NCBI GenBank assembly: GCA_029379385.1 | Contig: CM055612.1 | Span: forward strand, 6,386,001-6,450,000 | Direction: 5' to 3' | DNA: 64,000 bases | Source of the DNA: Quillaja saponaria | Taxonomy: Eukaryota > Streptophyta > Magnoliopsida > Fabales > Quillajaceae | Shown: one piece after another, positions 41,633-54,827 of the stretch | Layout of the letters: each line of letters begins with the position of its first letter | Numbering within the stretch: position 1 is the first letter of the stretch | Position numbers and translations under genes: made by a program | Notes under the pieces: generated by a model | The model's database searches: none | Told to the model about the DNA's origin: nothing | Seen by the model: only the letters and a program-made list of their open reading frames with translations

Positions 41633-41715
41633 GAATAGATATATCAATGATTTGCTCTGAGTAGAGAATTATAAAGAATAGATATATCAATGATTTGCTC
41701 TGAGTAGAGAATTAT
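41633..41715 (+). repeat. 43-bp tandem duplication in 14-3-3 3' region
   Basis: The block starting GAATAGATATATCAATGATT at 41633 recurs at 41676, continuing GCTCTGAGTAGAGAATTAT in both. The two units are identical over 40 bases. It lies about 180 bases after the stop codon, so it is probably in or near the 3' UTR. Confidence 0.92.
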
Positions 41716-41989
41716 GAAGCACATTATACTTGGTACAATGTCATTATGTTTTGACCGGTTGCTTTATGTTGATTATGGATGCAAAGTAAGTATTCTCATG
41801 CCTACCTGTGTTTCCTTGCTCTCTTTCCCTCACCCTCACCTGCCAATTATTCATGCAGTTTCTGAATTTGTTATGAAGATTAAGAAAAAGAAAGGGAAAA
41901 AAGATTTATCATGTGCTAGACACCTCACCTAACAAATTTTTCATAGATGACGAGCTAGTTTTATTTAATAAACAAGCCAAATCTCTATA

Positions 41990-42408
41990 GTTCTTGTTTG
42001 GTTTAGTTTTAAAAACAGTTTTTGGGTTTAAGTTTTTTTATAAAACTATTTGATAACAAATGTTTTATTTTTTAATTTTTAAAGTTTTACGGAAAAATAT
42101 TTGAGCTTTTAAAGTTAAAAAAAGAAGTTTTTTCAAATAGAAAATAAGTAAAGGTTAAATAAATTTTAGTAAGTATTTTATTTAGATAATTATTATCATA
42201 ATATTTATTAATTTAGTTTTTTTAGTAATTTTATTACTCAATAATTATTTTTTAAAAATAAAATCAAACAATTTTTTATATTGTTATCCTTTTACGTTAA
42301 TTGTTTTCAATATTTTTTCAATTTTTTATATAATATTTTTTAAACAGTTTTACTTGAAAAGTAATTTTACGCATAATATTTTTACACACAATTTAATCAA
42401 ACAGGACC
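41990..42408. mobile_element. AT-rich MITE-like element with TTGTTTGGTT-type ends
   Basis: The left end GTTCTTGTTTGGTTTAG and the complement of the right end (GGTCCTGTTTGATTAAA) match at about 11 of 14 positions, as in many plant hAT-type MITEs. The ~420-bp interior is AT-rich and non-coding. No target duplication was seen. Confidence 0.5.
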
Positions 42409-45400
42409 ATAATATTATATTTCCTTTCCTTTATCACTCATTTCAAATCAAATGTATTTGGTAAGTGTTATTTTTTTTCTCTTATTTCCTCACCTTTTAT
42501 ATTTTTTTTTCCCTTTAATTTTCACCCCATCTAAAATGACACTTCAGTAGTTCACTTATTCTAATAGCTGCATTAGGCATGTATATATTTTAGAAGTAAT
42601 TTCTGGCTAACTTAATAACTAAACACTAAGGTTGGACTCGTGATCAATCTAAACAACATAATCATATATTAATAAGAGATAAAATTGATTATTTAAAAAA
42701 AAAAAAAAATCTAAGTACCAAATAGATCAAATTAAAACTGAGAGTATAATCTAGACAAGATTGAAGTTGATCTTGTAGGACTCTTGCTTGGGGTCCATGG
42801 AGTCATAGATTAAGAATTCCAATAAGCTGGGTTGGAGACTGTTGGATGAAATAGCCCATTCAATTAATTACCATTGGGTTATAGGCTTCCAGGAAGATCA
42901 TTAACTCTGAAAAACAGCCCAAACCCTCTCAAATCTCATCAACGAATTTCGTTTAAGAGCCTTCTCATTCATAGTGATTCCCAAACTTGTACAATATAAG
43001 TAACTATCTTTGTCGTATATAAAATAATAATAATTATTATCTTTGTTTTTCTCTTAGTATAGGTCAATTTGGGAGTTTAGAAAAAAGGTAAAGGGGAGGA
43101 GATAAGAGGTTAGAAAAAGTGACAGTTATCGGTTTTCTTATTTAAAAGTTTTATAAAATAGAAAGTAAATGAGAGAATAAGGTGTATTTTTTAATTGAGA
43201 AGTAAGCAAAAAGAACATGTAAGAAATGATATGTTATTACATAATTTTATTATTATAATATTTTATTTTAATATCAATAGATATTTGATATAAATAATAA
43301 GAATATATAAGTTATTACAGACAAAAGATATATACCCTCTTTCTAATGTGAATGAAACAAAAAAAATACATAGATTTTAGAGAGGTACGTGTGCCCTTCA
43401 ATTTATTCTCTCTCTTTCAAAAAACAAAAATTTTCAAACCAAAAAAAAATGTTGACTTCCCTTGCTGTATTTCCTTCCATCGAAATGAGCACTAAGACAT
43501 TCACCATTGATGTGTTTATGAAGGATGAATAAACACTCTGATCACACAAAAAAAATAACTAACACGAGCTGTAACTCCTTGTAAAGTCAGATTAATTTGT
43601 AGTGACTTTTTTCCAGACAGCCCTTCCAATCCAAGTACTAAGACTCCATCAATCATAAGATGATTTAATTTAAAAGGGAAGATTAAAAATAATCTTAATT
43701 AAACCAAGATGTAAGATGGTGAAGACAAACTATGCAAAGACATAAGTGATCATTCAAGTAATTATTATGTAAATAAACTTCATTTGACCAAATACAAAAC
43801 AAGCACTGAGATTCTTATTTTTATAATATGATGACAGTAATAAAATTGGTGTGAAACAACCTTTTTTTTCTTTTTAACAGTCATACATAGTAGTCTCTTA
43901 GTTTTTAATTTCCCCATAAATGGTCCCAAAAGCAGAATAACCAAATTGGCTTTCAAGACTTTCATAAAGACAATGGTTGAGACAAGACAAGTGACTCTGC
44001 CAGCTTAAACTAAACATATTATAACAACTAAAACGATATGGTGAATTAAGAAATTTCAAGATGTACGACAAAGGGGGGGAACTGTGGACCCAAACTTTCG
44101 GCCACGTCAGATTTTTTAAAAAATGAATGAGAAGATTAAATTAAAATATTTCTCTTAAAATCAAGAAGGGGTTGGTTGGATTAAACTTGTCGTGGAGACA
44201 CAGAAGAAATGGCATATGTTCTGGATTCTTGTGATGGCGGACCATGCCGTAGGTGACACTATTTTATGTTATAATTATAAAAGCTTGGCTTAGATATTAG
44301 GTGTGAATTAATTTAACTGATAAATAATATTGTCCAATTATATTTTGTTGTCTAATAAATTTTTAAAAAATTAATAATTATAAGATCTTACATTTCTTTA
44401 CTTTCTCACAGTTTGCATTTCATGAACACTTGTAACATCTGGGTGCTAGAGGATGTGGCTGATTTAATTAATGATATAGTGAATCTCAAGGAATTTGCTA
44501 AGTATCATAAAATCATAGTTTAAATTGATAGGATTAGCTAATTAATGCTTTGCTGCCGTATTCCGCAATATATGTAGCTGAAAATACAAATATTTTAGAA
44601 ATAATAATACAAACTAAAGAAATTAATGAACAATTAGTAATCTTGATGCACTTTGTAATATATATTTTAATTTAAATTATTAAATAATATTCGAATCATG
44701 GATCAATACTTAATAGTAGAAATACAATCCATAATTAGGAACATAGTCATTTGCTGTCATATGACTTCACCTCGGGCACGTAAGCGGTAAACGAAGAATT
44801 AGTAAAAAAATAATAAGAAGTGGATGAGTTTAAAAAAATGTGTAGTGGGTGTGTAAGTGACAAATGTGAAACACTCTGTTAAGCTCGGATCTCAAACAAT
44901 TTTAGGGAAGACTATCTTTTAGACCATACCATATATAAGGAAAATTAAAGTCTTAGGAAGAGGGGCCTCCTTATATTAAAATAAAAATGCATGGTTGGAA
45001 TATATGTAGTCTCTAAAGTTTGCACATAATAATATTATTAATGAATGTAAAAATTCTCTTTCTTCATATATTATACTTGAATTTTATTTTTTTTAAATAA
45101 ATGACAACTTTTGATTAATTATTATAAAAACTCTGATAATATGTTGAAAATTAATTTACATAAAAATTTAATTTATTAACTAAGACTCAAAGAATAGATT
45201 TGAATCTCTTACATAGTTAAATGAGTAAAATATTTAATATTTACCACGAAACTAAGAGAGTAACCAAAAAAGAAGGTAAAGGTAATTAAAATTCAACAAA
45301 GATTGGAAGCATGGCAAAAGGGTTAGAAATTTGTGTCCTAAAGTTTCTTTTTGGAAATTCATAGTTTATAATAAGCACATGTCTATCTTGTTGAATCCAA

Positions 45401-48400
45401 GAAAACTAGCATCCTAAGTTTAAATTAATTTCAGTTAATTATGTAATTCGTTTGTGGTCCAAATATTGAGTTCAAGTTTTACCGTTGAAGTCTCTGATAA
45501 ATTTATGGTCATGAAGAATGATTATATTTGGTCAAATTGTTACACAAAATTGGATCTTAATTTGATGACAATTGGTCCAAGTATAAGCTTGTCTTCGAGT
45601 GTTTTATTTGGTCCAAAAGAGTTCATAGATTGGTAATGAGATCATGATTCTTTACTAGAAACTAGAAATGGTCAATTTTGTTGAGCAAATCATAACTTGT
45701 TTGTGCTAGACTTACTTCTACAGTATTACACATCATTATTGTCTAATTAAGGGGGAAAAAAGTTTCAACAAGTGATAAGAATTTTATATACTCTAATAAT
45801 TATTTTTTTAAAGATTCTTAATTTTAAATTTTGCATGACATTAAAAATAATTCAGAACTATTTCGCGTGTAGAGAATATTTGTTGAGATATTATTCATCA
45901 AAACTCGAAGAATTGCCTTTTTGAACATCCAAAATAAAGTCACTAAAAGAAGAACATCTTGCTGTACTTGTTTTTGGATGTCTTTGATCTTTTTGGAATG
46001 GGTTTCAACTTTCAGGAAAAACCCTAATAATCCCAAGTTATTTGCAGTTATTCACACTGAAATGCATAGTCGAGGAGCATCTAGGTGACACCCAAAAAAA
46101 AATGGCTAACTTTTTCAACAAAATCTGTTTATTCTGATCAATACTTAAATTCTTCCTTTTACAGTCTCTATGATTCAACTCCCCACCTCTCCCTTAGAAA
46201 AAGAAAAAAAAAGAAAAAAAAAAAAAACAGCACCATTACCAAGGAAAAAGATATATGGAGTATGAATGATGAAAGTGAGAATTGATGTTGCATAAATCTC
46301 TTAAGAGGGAATTTATTTGCTCAAATTAGAGTCAGAAAACACAATTTGCAATTAGCAAAAAGAAAAGATTAGTCTAGTTGAGTTTAATTATTAAAAAATA
46401 AAAATTAACTCTGACATACTTAAACCGAGTTAATTAATTATGTCAGCAAGCAATCGAACACCACTTAACTGCTGAGAAAAGACAAATAACAATCAATTAG
46501 CAAAAGAGTTTAGTTCTAATTGTAATATGCCTTGTTATTTCCTTAATTATCCATGATGATCCTACTCAATCAGTCATTCCTTATTGTTAATACAAATTTT
46601 GTACTTCTAATCCATTTTAACACATTGCCAAAAGAGGACGCTCCCAAAAGTGAAAAAGAGCTAAAGTACATTTCTTTTTGTGATTCTTTGGCCACTGGCC
46701 ATTACAAAAGATAAAACTATAACTTCATCCAATATGGATGAAATGATTCTGACAAATTAACATTTTTCTAATTAAATCATCACTAATTTTAGATTTTCAG
46801 TCTTTTATTGTTTTACATGAATAAATTTGTGTATGCAGTAAGGATCTATATTATTGTTCAATATCCTTAATTTATCTTCTTGTTTTTTTTTTTTTTTTAA
46901 AGTAGAAAGACGTAAAATTAATATATTATAGAATTGTAAATGAATAAAGTTATATGTGAACAACTCATAAATTATTCGAGAAAGTTTTGATTAGAGCTGT
47001 TTGAATTCTAAACTTAGATATTTAGCTCATTTAATATAATCTAATATATTTATTTGTTATTTATACAAATATACTATTATATTAAATTTTAATTAAAATA
47101 TAATGGCTATACTTTTAGATTATTATGATTTTAGACAAGTTTTTATTATTATAAATTAATTGAATATAATATCAAAGTATGTTAAAAATGTTTTAGACTT
47201 TCTATATAAGTATATTTAATATGACTATGAAATCTTAATTAGAGTTGATAAAATCGTACATGTATATTCAAATTTGAGTCGAATAAAAAGGACCAAATAC
47301 AATTTATTTAAATTAAGCTCGAACTTGACGCATTTGCACCCGCACTCTCTAATGATAAACAAGGTTGTATATACTATTTCAATGACTACACAAGATTGAA
47401 AATGCCTGAAAAATAAGACATTATTATATTGAACAGTACTAATGTGGAGTAGTTTTGCTTCGTGTACAAAAGTATAACAAAACAGAATCCTCATAAAGAT
47501 AATACTAAAATTGAAATTTAAGAATTTTGATACTCATCATGTCCAACTTCTTACATCATTAGTCATTTAATCACAAGTCTTAAGAGTATTCAGTTAATTA
47601 AGGTAGAAAAAGAAGACATTGACAAAGGAAATAAATAAAAACTCAAATTCTAGATAAATAAATATTAAGTAAAGTAAATTTTTAAAGAAAGTTGTTACAT
47701 ACTATCATAATTAATAATTCATTTATTTATATTTACAGGTAAGAAAGTCGTCTAATATTTGTGTGAGTAATGCGTATTATATATTTAAAAAAATATAAAT
47801 TTTTTATCTATTTTAATAAAAAAGTGATAATTTTTTACTTATTATTATTATTTCATTTTCTCACATGAATACTGTTTTTGTTTTTTATGTTTTTGTGGAA
47901 TCAATGTACAGTAAATACATTGTTGGCTTAGAAAAATGTACATAAAATGCGTATGAGAAAGTGACTTCAAAAATAAACGGATGATTTCCAGTCATAGGCT
48001 GTTACAAGAAGAGTACACGCGTCAGCGTGGGAGGAAAAAGACACAATCACGGCTGATTGGTCATTTGGTCCCTCTCTGCCCATCTGCTCTATTTACGGTT
48101 TTACCCTCGTCGCTGATATCAAATTACTAATCCAAAGTCCGAACTTGTCATTTTCTTTCTTACCTGTTTTTTTGGTAAAAATATTTTGCAGAATAATAAC
48201 AAACGCTAAATTTGACAGATGCAACGCACAATGTTAGTGATTTACTTTGCACAGTGACACATTTGTATGAAGCATAAGTTTTTATACAATATAAGTTTAA
48301 CAAAAACTAAAAAAAGTTATTTGTAACAGTTCTACTTAATCGTTGATAATTTAATTAATAAAATTAAACTTAAGTTTATTAAAGTTATTATATTTAAATT

Positions 48401-48700
48401 AGTGATAAGTTTTTGATGACTAATTGACTATCTATGATTAGTTTCTTATAATCTCATAAATTGTTTTCATTTATCTTCTATAAAAAAAAAAATGTTCAAT
48501 TTCAAATTGAGTATTGATTAAATTCAGTGAATTTGATTGAATGATTTGGTAAATTAAATCCTATGTATCTAATAAGTAATCATGAATTATAATTTTTTTT
48601 CCCATGGAAAATCATGACCTTTAATTTTTTTGGCATGTAAAATATCTAAAATTGAATATCATTAAGGAAGTAAGATTAGTTTTCAGGTACAACTTCTCAA
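42409..48700. other. 6.3-kb AT-rich intergenic DNA before the cyclin gene
   Basis: I read both strands and found no splice-linked coding sequence, tRNA or rRNA. Only short chance frames and homopolymer A/T runs occur (for example near 42690, 46205 and 46883). The last part, from ~47990, is richer in GC (ACGCGTCAGCGTGGG) and may belong to the distal cyclin promoter. Confidence 0.5.
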
Positions 48701-49161
48701 TAATTTTGTAAGACATGGTTTTGGTGTAGACGACTGTCTCTCTCTCTGTCTCCCCCCTAAAATATTGTAATTGGCTAATTGCACATTTAGTTTCTATAAT
48801 TTTCACGCCCAAATCCATCCGATTCTCATATTTCACTCTATATAGGTCCCCCTGACTCCCCCACCATTTCTCTGTCTTTACCCTAAAAAAGAGGCAATCG
48901 TCTCCTTCATAAGGCCCTCTCCCGCGGCAGTCTTTTCATCCCCAACTTTGGAAGAGAGGGAGAGAGAGATTAATAGAGGACTGTGTTACTCCATTGTATT
49001 TTTTTATTTTTTTTTCTGATTTCCACAATCCTTCAATCATTTGACAAAAAATCTATACTTGAAAAATCTTTCCCTTCATCAGCAGTATCTAAAACTCAAT
49101 CCAGACTCAAATAAACTTGGGAAAGGGTGTTAGAGAAAGAGTGAGTTTTTGAGGTCTAGCA
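48700..49161 (+). promoter_or_regulatory. promoter and long 5' leader of the D-type cyclin gene
   Basis: A CT-rich stretch (GTCTCTCTCTCTGTC at ~48733) and TATA-like sequence CACTCTATATAGG (48834-48846) precede a GC-richer segment with CTCTCCCGCGG and a GA run at 48955-48970. CTCTATATAG is a good TATA candidate and would give a leader of about 280 bases. Assignment is by position. Confidence 0.5.
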
Positions 49162-51212
49162 ATGGCGCCCAGCTTTGACTGTGCAGTTTCAAGCCTTCTT
49201 TGTGCAGAAGATAACAGCATTTTCGAGGATAACGATAATGGGGGTGTTTTGGAGCAGTTGGAGACTACATGGCATCATAGATATCATCGAGTCGATAATC
49301 AGAGTTTTGATGGTGGAGATGAGCTTCCATTGCAGAGTGATGAGTGTTTGGCTCTAATGGTGGAAAAGGAATGTGAACACTTGCCAGATGGCCATTACTT
49401 GGATAGAATACGGAGTGGGGATTTGGACTTTGGGGCCAGAAAAGAGTCTATTGATTGGATTGAAAAGGTGGGTTCATGAGTATGTTTGGTATATGCTCTT
49501 TCTTGCTAGGATCCACGACTATTTTTCTGATATATTGTACTTATATTTGCTTTTGGTAGTCGGAAATCTGAAATCTGAATAAACAAGGCATTCAGCATTT
49601 TCCAATTGAAGCCTTCATTGGATTTTGGTATAAATGAACCAATTTCAATAGTTTCTGACCTGGTTTTTATGCTTTATCATGATTGTATCCGGGATTTTAA
49701 GATGTTTGAATGAAATGAGTCAGGTTTTGCTTCTATTCTGAAGTTGGTTTGTGAAATTCTATGAATGCTTTGTAGGCTGAATATCACATTTTCATTGTGT
49801 TCATGCATCTACCTTATTTAGATTCTAAATTGGGCATGGAGTTCCATTTTGATTTAATTACCTGCCTTAAATCAGCATCATTCTGAAGCCAATTGATGAG
49901 TTGGGGACTTGAGAATTCTCTGTCCAACATATTTTTGATTGATGATTTGTAATTTCTTTGCTGATGATCAAATGAGTTAAGAGGCATATACCTGTTTGGC
50001 AGGTTTGTGCTCATTTCGGTTTTGATCCTCTCTGTGCATATTTGTCTGTCAACTACTTGGATCGCTTCCTCTCGGCATATGAGTTACCTGTAAGTTGAGA
50101 GTTAACCACACTTCCATTATTACTGGTCTTATGTTTCTGATTCCATTTCCGTCTGGATTGTACAGAAGGATAAAGCTTGGACTATGCAATTGTTAGCTGT
50201 GGCATGTTTATCTCTTGCAGCGAAAGTAGAGGAGACTGATGTTCCTCTATCTTTAGATTTGCAGGTTGATTTTCTTCAAATTGATGTTAAGTACATCTTA
50301 AATTACGCTTTGATTTGAATGCCCTAATGATTAGTCTTCTACCAGGTGGGTGAATCAAAGTTTGTTTTTGAAGCTAGAACAATTCAAAGAATGGAGCTTC
50401 TGGTGCTCAGCACATTGAGGTGGAGACTGCAAGCAATTACCCCTTTCTCCTTCATAGATTATTTCCTTTGCAAGATCAATGATGATCAAATTTCACTTAG
50501 AAGTTCAATATTAAGATCCATCCAAGTCATATTGAGCACAATAAAAGGTACCTTGCTCCTTTTCGTCCCCAACACTGATGCACTGTGCACGAACGGATTT
50601 TGTACCATGTGCTGTGACCACTCTCTGCAATAATAGCAATTATGATAGTGAGGTATGATATATGATAATATGGAGGGTGGGAATTGAATGCAGGGATTGA
50701 CTTCTTGGAATTCAAGCCTTCAGAGATTGCAGCAGCAGTGGCATTTTCTGTTGCAGGGGAAACGCAAACAGTTGACACTGAGAAAGCAATCCCTGTTCTC
50801 ATTCAACATGTAGAAAAGGTAAAATTAGTGGTCCAGTAACCACAAAAGCTGTATTTAGATGATGATTTTCTTTTTAGTTTCATCATTTTTAAGTTGATTA
50901 GTTGGAAGTGCAAATTAATTGAGGCCATGGGTTGCATTGATTCTTACATTCAATTTATATGGGTTTTGGCAGGAGAGAGTTCTGAAGTGTATTAAACTGA
51001 TCCACGATTTCTCATTAGTTAGTCGGTCTCTTAAGGATGCTAGTGGTTCAGTCCCAAATCTGCCCCAAAGTCCAATAGGGGTGTTGGATGCTGCATGCTT
51101 CAGCTATAAGACTAATGACACAGCAGGTGGTTCATGTGCAAATTCTTCACATAATACCCCCGATGCAAAAAGGAGGAAGCGAAACGGAGATTACGGAGTA
51201 GAGTTACTGTAG
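49162..51212 (+). CDS. CYCD4: D-type cyclin, CYCD2/CYCD4 group, 352 residues
   Basis: D cyclins activate CDKA, which phosphorylates retinoblastoma-related protein and drives G1-S entry. Exons 49162-49467, 50003-50089, 50166-50264, 50346-50547, 50694-50818 and 50973-51212 are in phase (1,059 nt, TAG). LLCAE near residues 12-16 is the LxCxE RBR-binding motif. The cyclin box runs from about residue 70 to 200: [74 protein letters not shown]. The C-terminal cyclin fold includes [15 protein letters not shown]. The tail has the [14 protein letters not shown] motif and a basic KRRKR end, all typical of the CYCD2/4 group. No strong PEST run is obvious by eye. The 14-3-3 neighbour mirrors the CYCD4;1-GRF8 pair of Arabidopsis; whether to call it CYCD2 or CYCD4 is open. 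Confidence 0.95.
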
Positions 51213-52315
51213 TGATGGAGGTGGGATTTTCACTACTCCCCCAAAATCAACTTCTGGATTTTATGTAGGTGTTTATGTGTGTCTCTTTAAGTTCCCCTGA
51301 AAAGATACCAAGAAAGGAGGCAGAAATATATGAATAGGAAAAAAGAAACGAAAACAAAATCAAAAGAAGGATTTGGATAAATAAGTTGGGTCATGGTTAT
51401 AGGGTGGAAATTGGAACAGAACCAACATATTTCATGCTCTTTGCATGAAGAAGACAGTCTCCAGCTGTTAAATATTAGACCTCTTAACAGCTACACACCT
51501 GGTGAGAGAGATGTGGGGACGAAGGAGAAGACAAAAAAAAAAAAAAGAATTCTGGTTACAGTTTGTTTAAACTTGTTTTATTTTGAAGGATGATTGGGAA
51601 AACAGAAAAAAAGTGGAGAGCAAAGGTAGCATGAGATACTCTTGCGGGTATTTTAAATTTTTGATTACATATTACTATGTTTATTTTATTAATTTATATT
51701 ATTAGAGTTATTTAATCTGTCAGCAATTTGACTTGGTTGCATGTCTTGTTAGACTACTAATTTTCTGCTTGGTTGAAAAAATTGAAGTATCTTATAGCTT
51801 CATTTTAATCTAATAAGCTTTTTAGTAAGTTTTATGAAATTGTTAAAATTTCACAACTATACCGGCCTTTAGATACAACTTCATTGTGTTTCTGTAATGC
51901 TAGGTTTAATGAAGAGAAATTCAACTAAAGGAAATGTATGCTCCTTAAAAGTGAGTAGTTGTCTTACATAGACTTCATCAAGGTGCTTTAGTATCCTTGA
52001 AGGCATACAATCAAGTTCCGTCAAACCTCGCCCTTTATATGAGAAGCCTCCTCAAGTCTTATACATAGTTCTGGACCATACCATATTGAGATAGAGTATT
52101 AGACCATAAATGAATAAGAAATTGTAATAATAAATTATATAAGATATTATCAGTGTTTGGTATTAGATCATTTGTGTCTGATCTGAGTCACCTCATGTAT
52201 GCATTGATTGACAGTAAGATTTGACATTCTTTTGCTTTGGTAAGAGACGGGCCATAACCATTTCAGTCATCGAAAGTCAAGAAGCATTTCATTTGTATAT
52301 ATCATAAGTGTTTTA
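51213..52315. other. intergenic DNA between convergent genes 6 and 7
   Basis: It holds the 3' UTR of the cyclin gene (to ~51650) and the probable 3' UTR of gene 7 on the other strand. I see no further coding sequence. Confidence 0.6.
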
Positions 52316-53934
52316 CTAAAACCATTTGCAACAAAACCAGAAGACTTGCCATAACAAATTTTCAGGCTCTTCATACTGAACATGACTTTTCAAACTACTC
52401 AAGAACCAGCCAACACCTTGAGACACTAATGGAATTAACATCAGACCAAAGTCTAGTATCATATACATGACATTAGCTTCAGGACATGAGACATTGTTGT
52501 TCAAACCTTGATGTTTTTGCCAGAAAGCATGCATGAGGACATATTGCATATGGTAAAGACCAAGCATACCATAAGTTAAGGCAACAACTTCAAACTCGAA
52601 CACTGGTATGAATGATAGGTAAAATGGAACCAGCTTGAGAAAGATGACACAAAATTGCATATAACCTTATAATCAAAATAATATGGGGGCAGGGAAGACC
52701 GTGTAGGCATGCAATGCAAAGTTCAAAAACACCTGTCGCGTAAAATGTTATGCCAAATTGAAGTGGAATTAATGCAAGTGTTGTGAAAACACTAAAAAAC
52801 AACTTGAAGGCCTAAAGTTAAGAAAGAAAGCAAATAGCCAGATGCCTACTCTTTGACTAAGAAAAAGGAGGGAGGGAACAAAGGCATAAGATCAAATGGA
52901 TAGTACAATCCATGGGGCAGGAGCACCCTAATGTTTTGGCACATGAAAATTTTCAGTTGAACTGCTTGACATTACAACAACTGCAATATGATATAAGAAA
53001 TATTGTTGAAATTAAAGAAAACAAAAATTCACTCTTCCAACAAATATGAGAGAAAATACTTGATTCAGCAACAACAAATAGTTTATTTCAAACTAATTAA
53101 ATTGCATCCATAATGATGTAGTTTAGCATCAAGCAAGTCACAGCAGTATGAAATTTTAAAATCCAGTTAACTGCTCTAAAAATGACAAAGATAAAAAAAT
53201 AAAAAAAATTCAGAAGCAATAACAGCAACAATCCTTAATATAACCTGTTTGGGGTTGGGTATATGAATCACTAATCAACAATCAAACCTAATCTAAGGCT
53301 TCATTCTCCATTACCCTGTTGCGGGTATATATTTCATTTTATCATCTCTATGGTTCTGTTCTACCCCTGTCCTAATATATTTTTTGAATCTCCTGCTTAA
53401 ATTTCTCAATTTTTTTCTACTGGGGAACTTAAATTTCTATATTGTATATGTGCAAATTATCTTACAAAGCAATTTGTAGTTATAACAAACAGGTACTTCA
53501 AAAATTCTCTGGATTATACAGGCACAGCCAAACAGATAAAATGATCTTTACTTTTCTGGGTATAGATAGAGGATTGAAAATTCATATTTTTCCTTACAAA
53601 TTCACAAGAATTCTCATAAATCACAAACACGTTTCATATATTTCTGAGAAATATGATCAAATAAAACCAAATCAACATACAGAGAAACAAATTGTTTCAT
53701 ATTTTACAACAATGACCAATTTGAAAAGCAGTAACACAAAAATTTGATAGCGGAAACCAAAACAATAGTGACTAGGGATGGAATTGAAACAAAAAATGGG
53801 TCAAACCCTAATGTTAAATAATATCTTAAAAATCTCTACAAAAAGCAAAACAGAAATTTGTACAAATTTGTTTTTGACGTTTTGAGTTTTGGTACTGACC
53901 TTCGATGAAGATGATCTTCGAGTTTTAATTTCAT
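52316..53934 (-). CDS. small multi-pass membrane protein, family not recognised
   Basis: Two exons are well supported on the minus strand: 52733-52811 and 52316-52665, joined in phase across a GT-AG intron and ending in TAG. They read FFSVFTTLALIPLQFGITFY, then FCVIFLKLVPFYLSFIPVF, EFEVVALTYGMLGLYHMQYV and ANVMYMILDFGLMLIPLVSQ, that is four hydrophobic stretches, each long enough to span a membrane. No catalytic motif is visible. The 5' end is uncertain. A candidate first exon (53896-53934, MKLKLEDHLHRRS) joins in frame only through a weak donor TCA|GTACCA. The much better donor four bases earlier (AAG|GTCAGT) gives a frame shift. With that exon the protein has about 155 residues. A TATA-like CTCTATATGA lies at about 54040 on the minus strand. 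It may also be the 3' part of a truncated gene. Confidence 0.55.
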
Positions 53935-54777
53935 TGACTGCTCGCGAATTTCATAGTGGATGAATGGCAATCAATCTCTCTCTGAAACTCTAGAAGCTCG
54001 ATATGAGAGGTAATTGGGGATGAGTTGTGGGTTCATATAGAGCGCGGGAGATAGGAATGTGATTTGAAAATAATGGCGGTGATGTTCATTGCAATTTACC
54101 ATTATATCCCTCGCGTTTTGTTTAACCTTCTAAACAACATTTTTTTTCTAGATCAATTACACTTTCTCTCCCCAATCTACCCCTCAATATCACATATTTG
54201 ATTTGACAATTCTCAAATCTGTTAGATCCACTCCAAAGAGATACAAATAATTTTTTTATAAATAAAATAAATATATATAAATTAAACACACCAACACAAT
54301 AAATTTTTTTATTAAGTTTATTAACGGATAATTTACTTTGTATGGACATAAGCCTAATTTGTTTCACGAAAAGTCAAAAATAATTAACAACTTTATAATT
54401 GTAATCTAGATGAATCAAATTTTGATAATTTTTTTTTTAATTAGAAGTAAATTAGAGAAAAAAAAGTCAAATTAATGAAATTGATAACTTTAAAGATAAA
54501 TTATTTTTTGAATTATAGAAAATCTTTTTGAGCTTATGAGCTCCACAATAAAACATAATTCTCTCCCTTTCTGTAAACCCTCTCTCATGTGGAAGGGGGA
54601 TTGTATCCCATGTCTTTGATACAACTAGCACTTCAAAAGTTTTGTAGTTAAAAGAGAATGTATATTTATAAAACTGGTTATTAAGTATCAATAATTCAAT
54701 GATAAAAAATTCAACTTGATTTAAAAAAAAATTAAATAATTGAATATGTATTTTCTTATTAAATTGTTAAATTTTAA

Positions 54778-54827
54778 CAAATTTTGAAAAGTGAAGTGTA
54801 AACAAATTTTGAAAAGTGAAGTGTCAA
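54778..54827 (+). repeat. 25-bp tandem duplication
   Basis: CAAATTTTGAAAAGTGAAGT occurs twice in a row, starting at 54778 and 54803, followed by GTAAA and GTCAA respectively. Confidence 0.9.

Noticed and set aside
48733..48752. CT-rich repeat before the cyclin as a regulatory element
   Set aside because: It is common simple sequence in plant promoters and leaders; recorded in the promoter entry without a specific function.
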